Shown here: positions 6,411-7,006 of the stretch, one piece after another
How the letters are laid out: the number at the start of each line of letters is the position of its first letter
Numbering within the stretch: position 1 is the first letter of the stretch
NCBI GenBank assembly: GCA_047616645.1
Contig: JBLHIH010000181.1
Coordinates: 1-7,006 of the forward strand
DNA length: 7,006 bases
Reading direction: 5' to 3'
DNA from: JAHRVQ01 sp047616645
GTDB lineage: Bacteria; Pseudomonadota; Gammaproteobacteria; Pseudomonadales; Azotimanducaceae
Position numbers and translations under genes: made by a program
The notes under the pieces: generated by a model
The model's input: only the letters and a program-made list of their open reading frames with translations
The model's database searches: none
Told to the model about the DNA's origin: nothing

Positions 6411-7006
6411 ATGAATACGCAAGTTGAAGATACTCACATAACCAAAATCCGGCCACTAATAACGCCCGCCGTCCTGATCGAGGAATTTACGCCTAGGCAA
6501 TCTAGCTTAAATTTGGTTGAGAATACGCGTCGCACGATAGAAAACATCTTAGAAGATCGAGACAAAAAGATGGTCGTGATCGTCGGTCCCTGTTCTATCC
6601 ATGACCCGATTGCGGCGATAGAATATGCAAAAGCATTAAAAATGCAGACTGAGTCTTTCGAAAATTTACTGATCGTTATGCGTGTCTACTTCGAGAAGCC
6701 AAGAACAGTTGTCGGTTGGAAAGGTTTGATAAACGATCCAGATATCGACAATAGTTTTAATATCAATAAAGGATTGCGTCTCGCTAGAAAGCTCTTGCTA
6801 GACATCTCAGAAATTGGTTTGCCCTGTGGTACAGAGTTTCTTGATACTACCTTTGGCCAATATTATGCTGACCTTATTAGCTGGGGTGCGATTGGTGCGA
6901 GAACTGCAGAAAGCCAAATCCATCGAGAGCTCGCATCAGGATTGTCTATGCCCGTTGGGATTAAGAACCGAACCGATGGAAATTTACAAGTCGCTGTTGA
7001 CGGAAT
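6411..7006 (+). CDS. 3-deoxy-7-phosphoheptulonate (DAHP) synthase, type I, N-terminal part
   Basis: This enzyme condenses phosphoenolpyruvate with erythrose 4-phosphate, the first step of the shikimate route to aromatic amino acids. The 198 codons present are a little over half of the family's roughly 350. Seen in order are GPCSIHDP (59-66, with metal-ligand C61), RVYFEKPRTVVGWKGLI (91-107, with R91 and K96), ARKLLLD (125-131), SWGAIGARTAESQIHRE (157-173, with R164) and PVGIKNRTDG (181-190, with K185). These correspond to substrate-binding residues of E. coli AroG. The ATG at 6411 has GGA six bases upstream. The family is certain, but aroF, aroG and aroH type cannot be settled: TVVGWKGLI, TEFLD and GQ before YADLISW lean to the tryptophan-sensitive AroH, other parts to AroG. 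Two substitutions are unusual against the E. coli enzymes: R187 where they have Gly, and Ala instead of Thr in TAES. Confidence 0.95.
   Translation, partial: MNTQVEDTHITKIRPLITPAVLIEEFTPRQSSLNLVENTRRTIENILEDRDKKMVVIVGPCSIHDPIAAIEYAKALKMQTESFENLLIVMRVYFEKPRTVVGWKGLINDPDIDNSFNINKGLRLARKLLLDISEIGLPCGTEFLDTTFGQYYADLISWGAIGARTAESQIHRELASGLSMPVGIKNRTDGNLQVAVDG

Noticed and set aside
6400..6414. Leader peptide ORF before DAHP synthase (attenuator)
   Set aside because: It has only four codons (ATG GAA ATC GAA TGA), contains no aromatic codons, and no terminator hairpin pair follows.

Overview
The window is an ordinary core-chromosome segment of a gammaproteobacterium. It has about mid-40s percent GC by eye, dense packing, and no mobile element, phage gene, CRISPR array or RNA gene that I can see. 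The gene set and order (RDD protein, lptG, lptF, pepA, holC, valS) is a known gammaproteobacterial neighbourhood, and similar order occurs in Pseudomonas. HolC and LptFG also place it in the Proteobacteria. A marine relative of Pseudomonas or Cellvibrio is my inference, not something the sequence proves.

Layout. Positions 1-1225 (minus) hold the first 408 codons of valS, cut by the window edge. Positions 1226-1436 are a gene-free stretch with a valS promoter carrying a perfect TATAAT, a four-copy 18-bp tandem repeat just upstream of it, and a small hairpin touching the valS start codon. Positions 1437-1880 (minus) are holC and 1877-3376 (minus) are pepA, joined by a GTGA overlap. Positions 3377-3471 are a divergent control region. 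Positions 3472-4581 (plus) are lptF and 4578-5684 (plus) are lptG, again joined by a GTGA overlap. Positions 5733-6218 (minus) encode a small RDD-family membrane protein convergent with lptG. Positions 6219-6410 are a second divergent control region containing a perfect 12-bp palindrome. Positions 6411-7006 (plus) are the first 198 codons of a type I DAHP synthase, cut by the window edge.

Function. valS charges tRNA-Val, holC is the chi subunit of the DNA polymerase III clamp loader, and pepA is leucyl aminopeptidase. lptF and lptG are the membrane half of the LptB2FG transporter that extracts lipopolysaccharide from the inner membrane. The DAHP synthase starts the shikimate pathway. The genes are linked by conserved neighbourhood rather than one pathway.

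I found no undescribed system. The parts most worth checking are non-coding: the graded 18-bp array whose last copy contains the best candidate valS -35 element, the nearly leaderless valS start under a hairpin, and the palindrome before the DAHP synthase gene. Homopolymer runs in two probably essential genes and a run of non-ATG starts are minor points.
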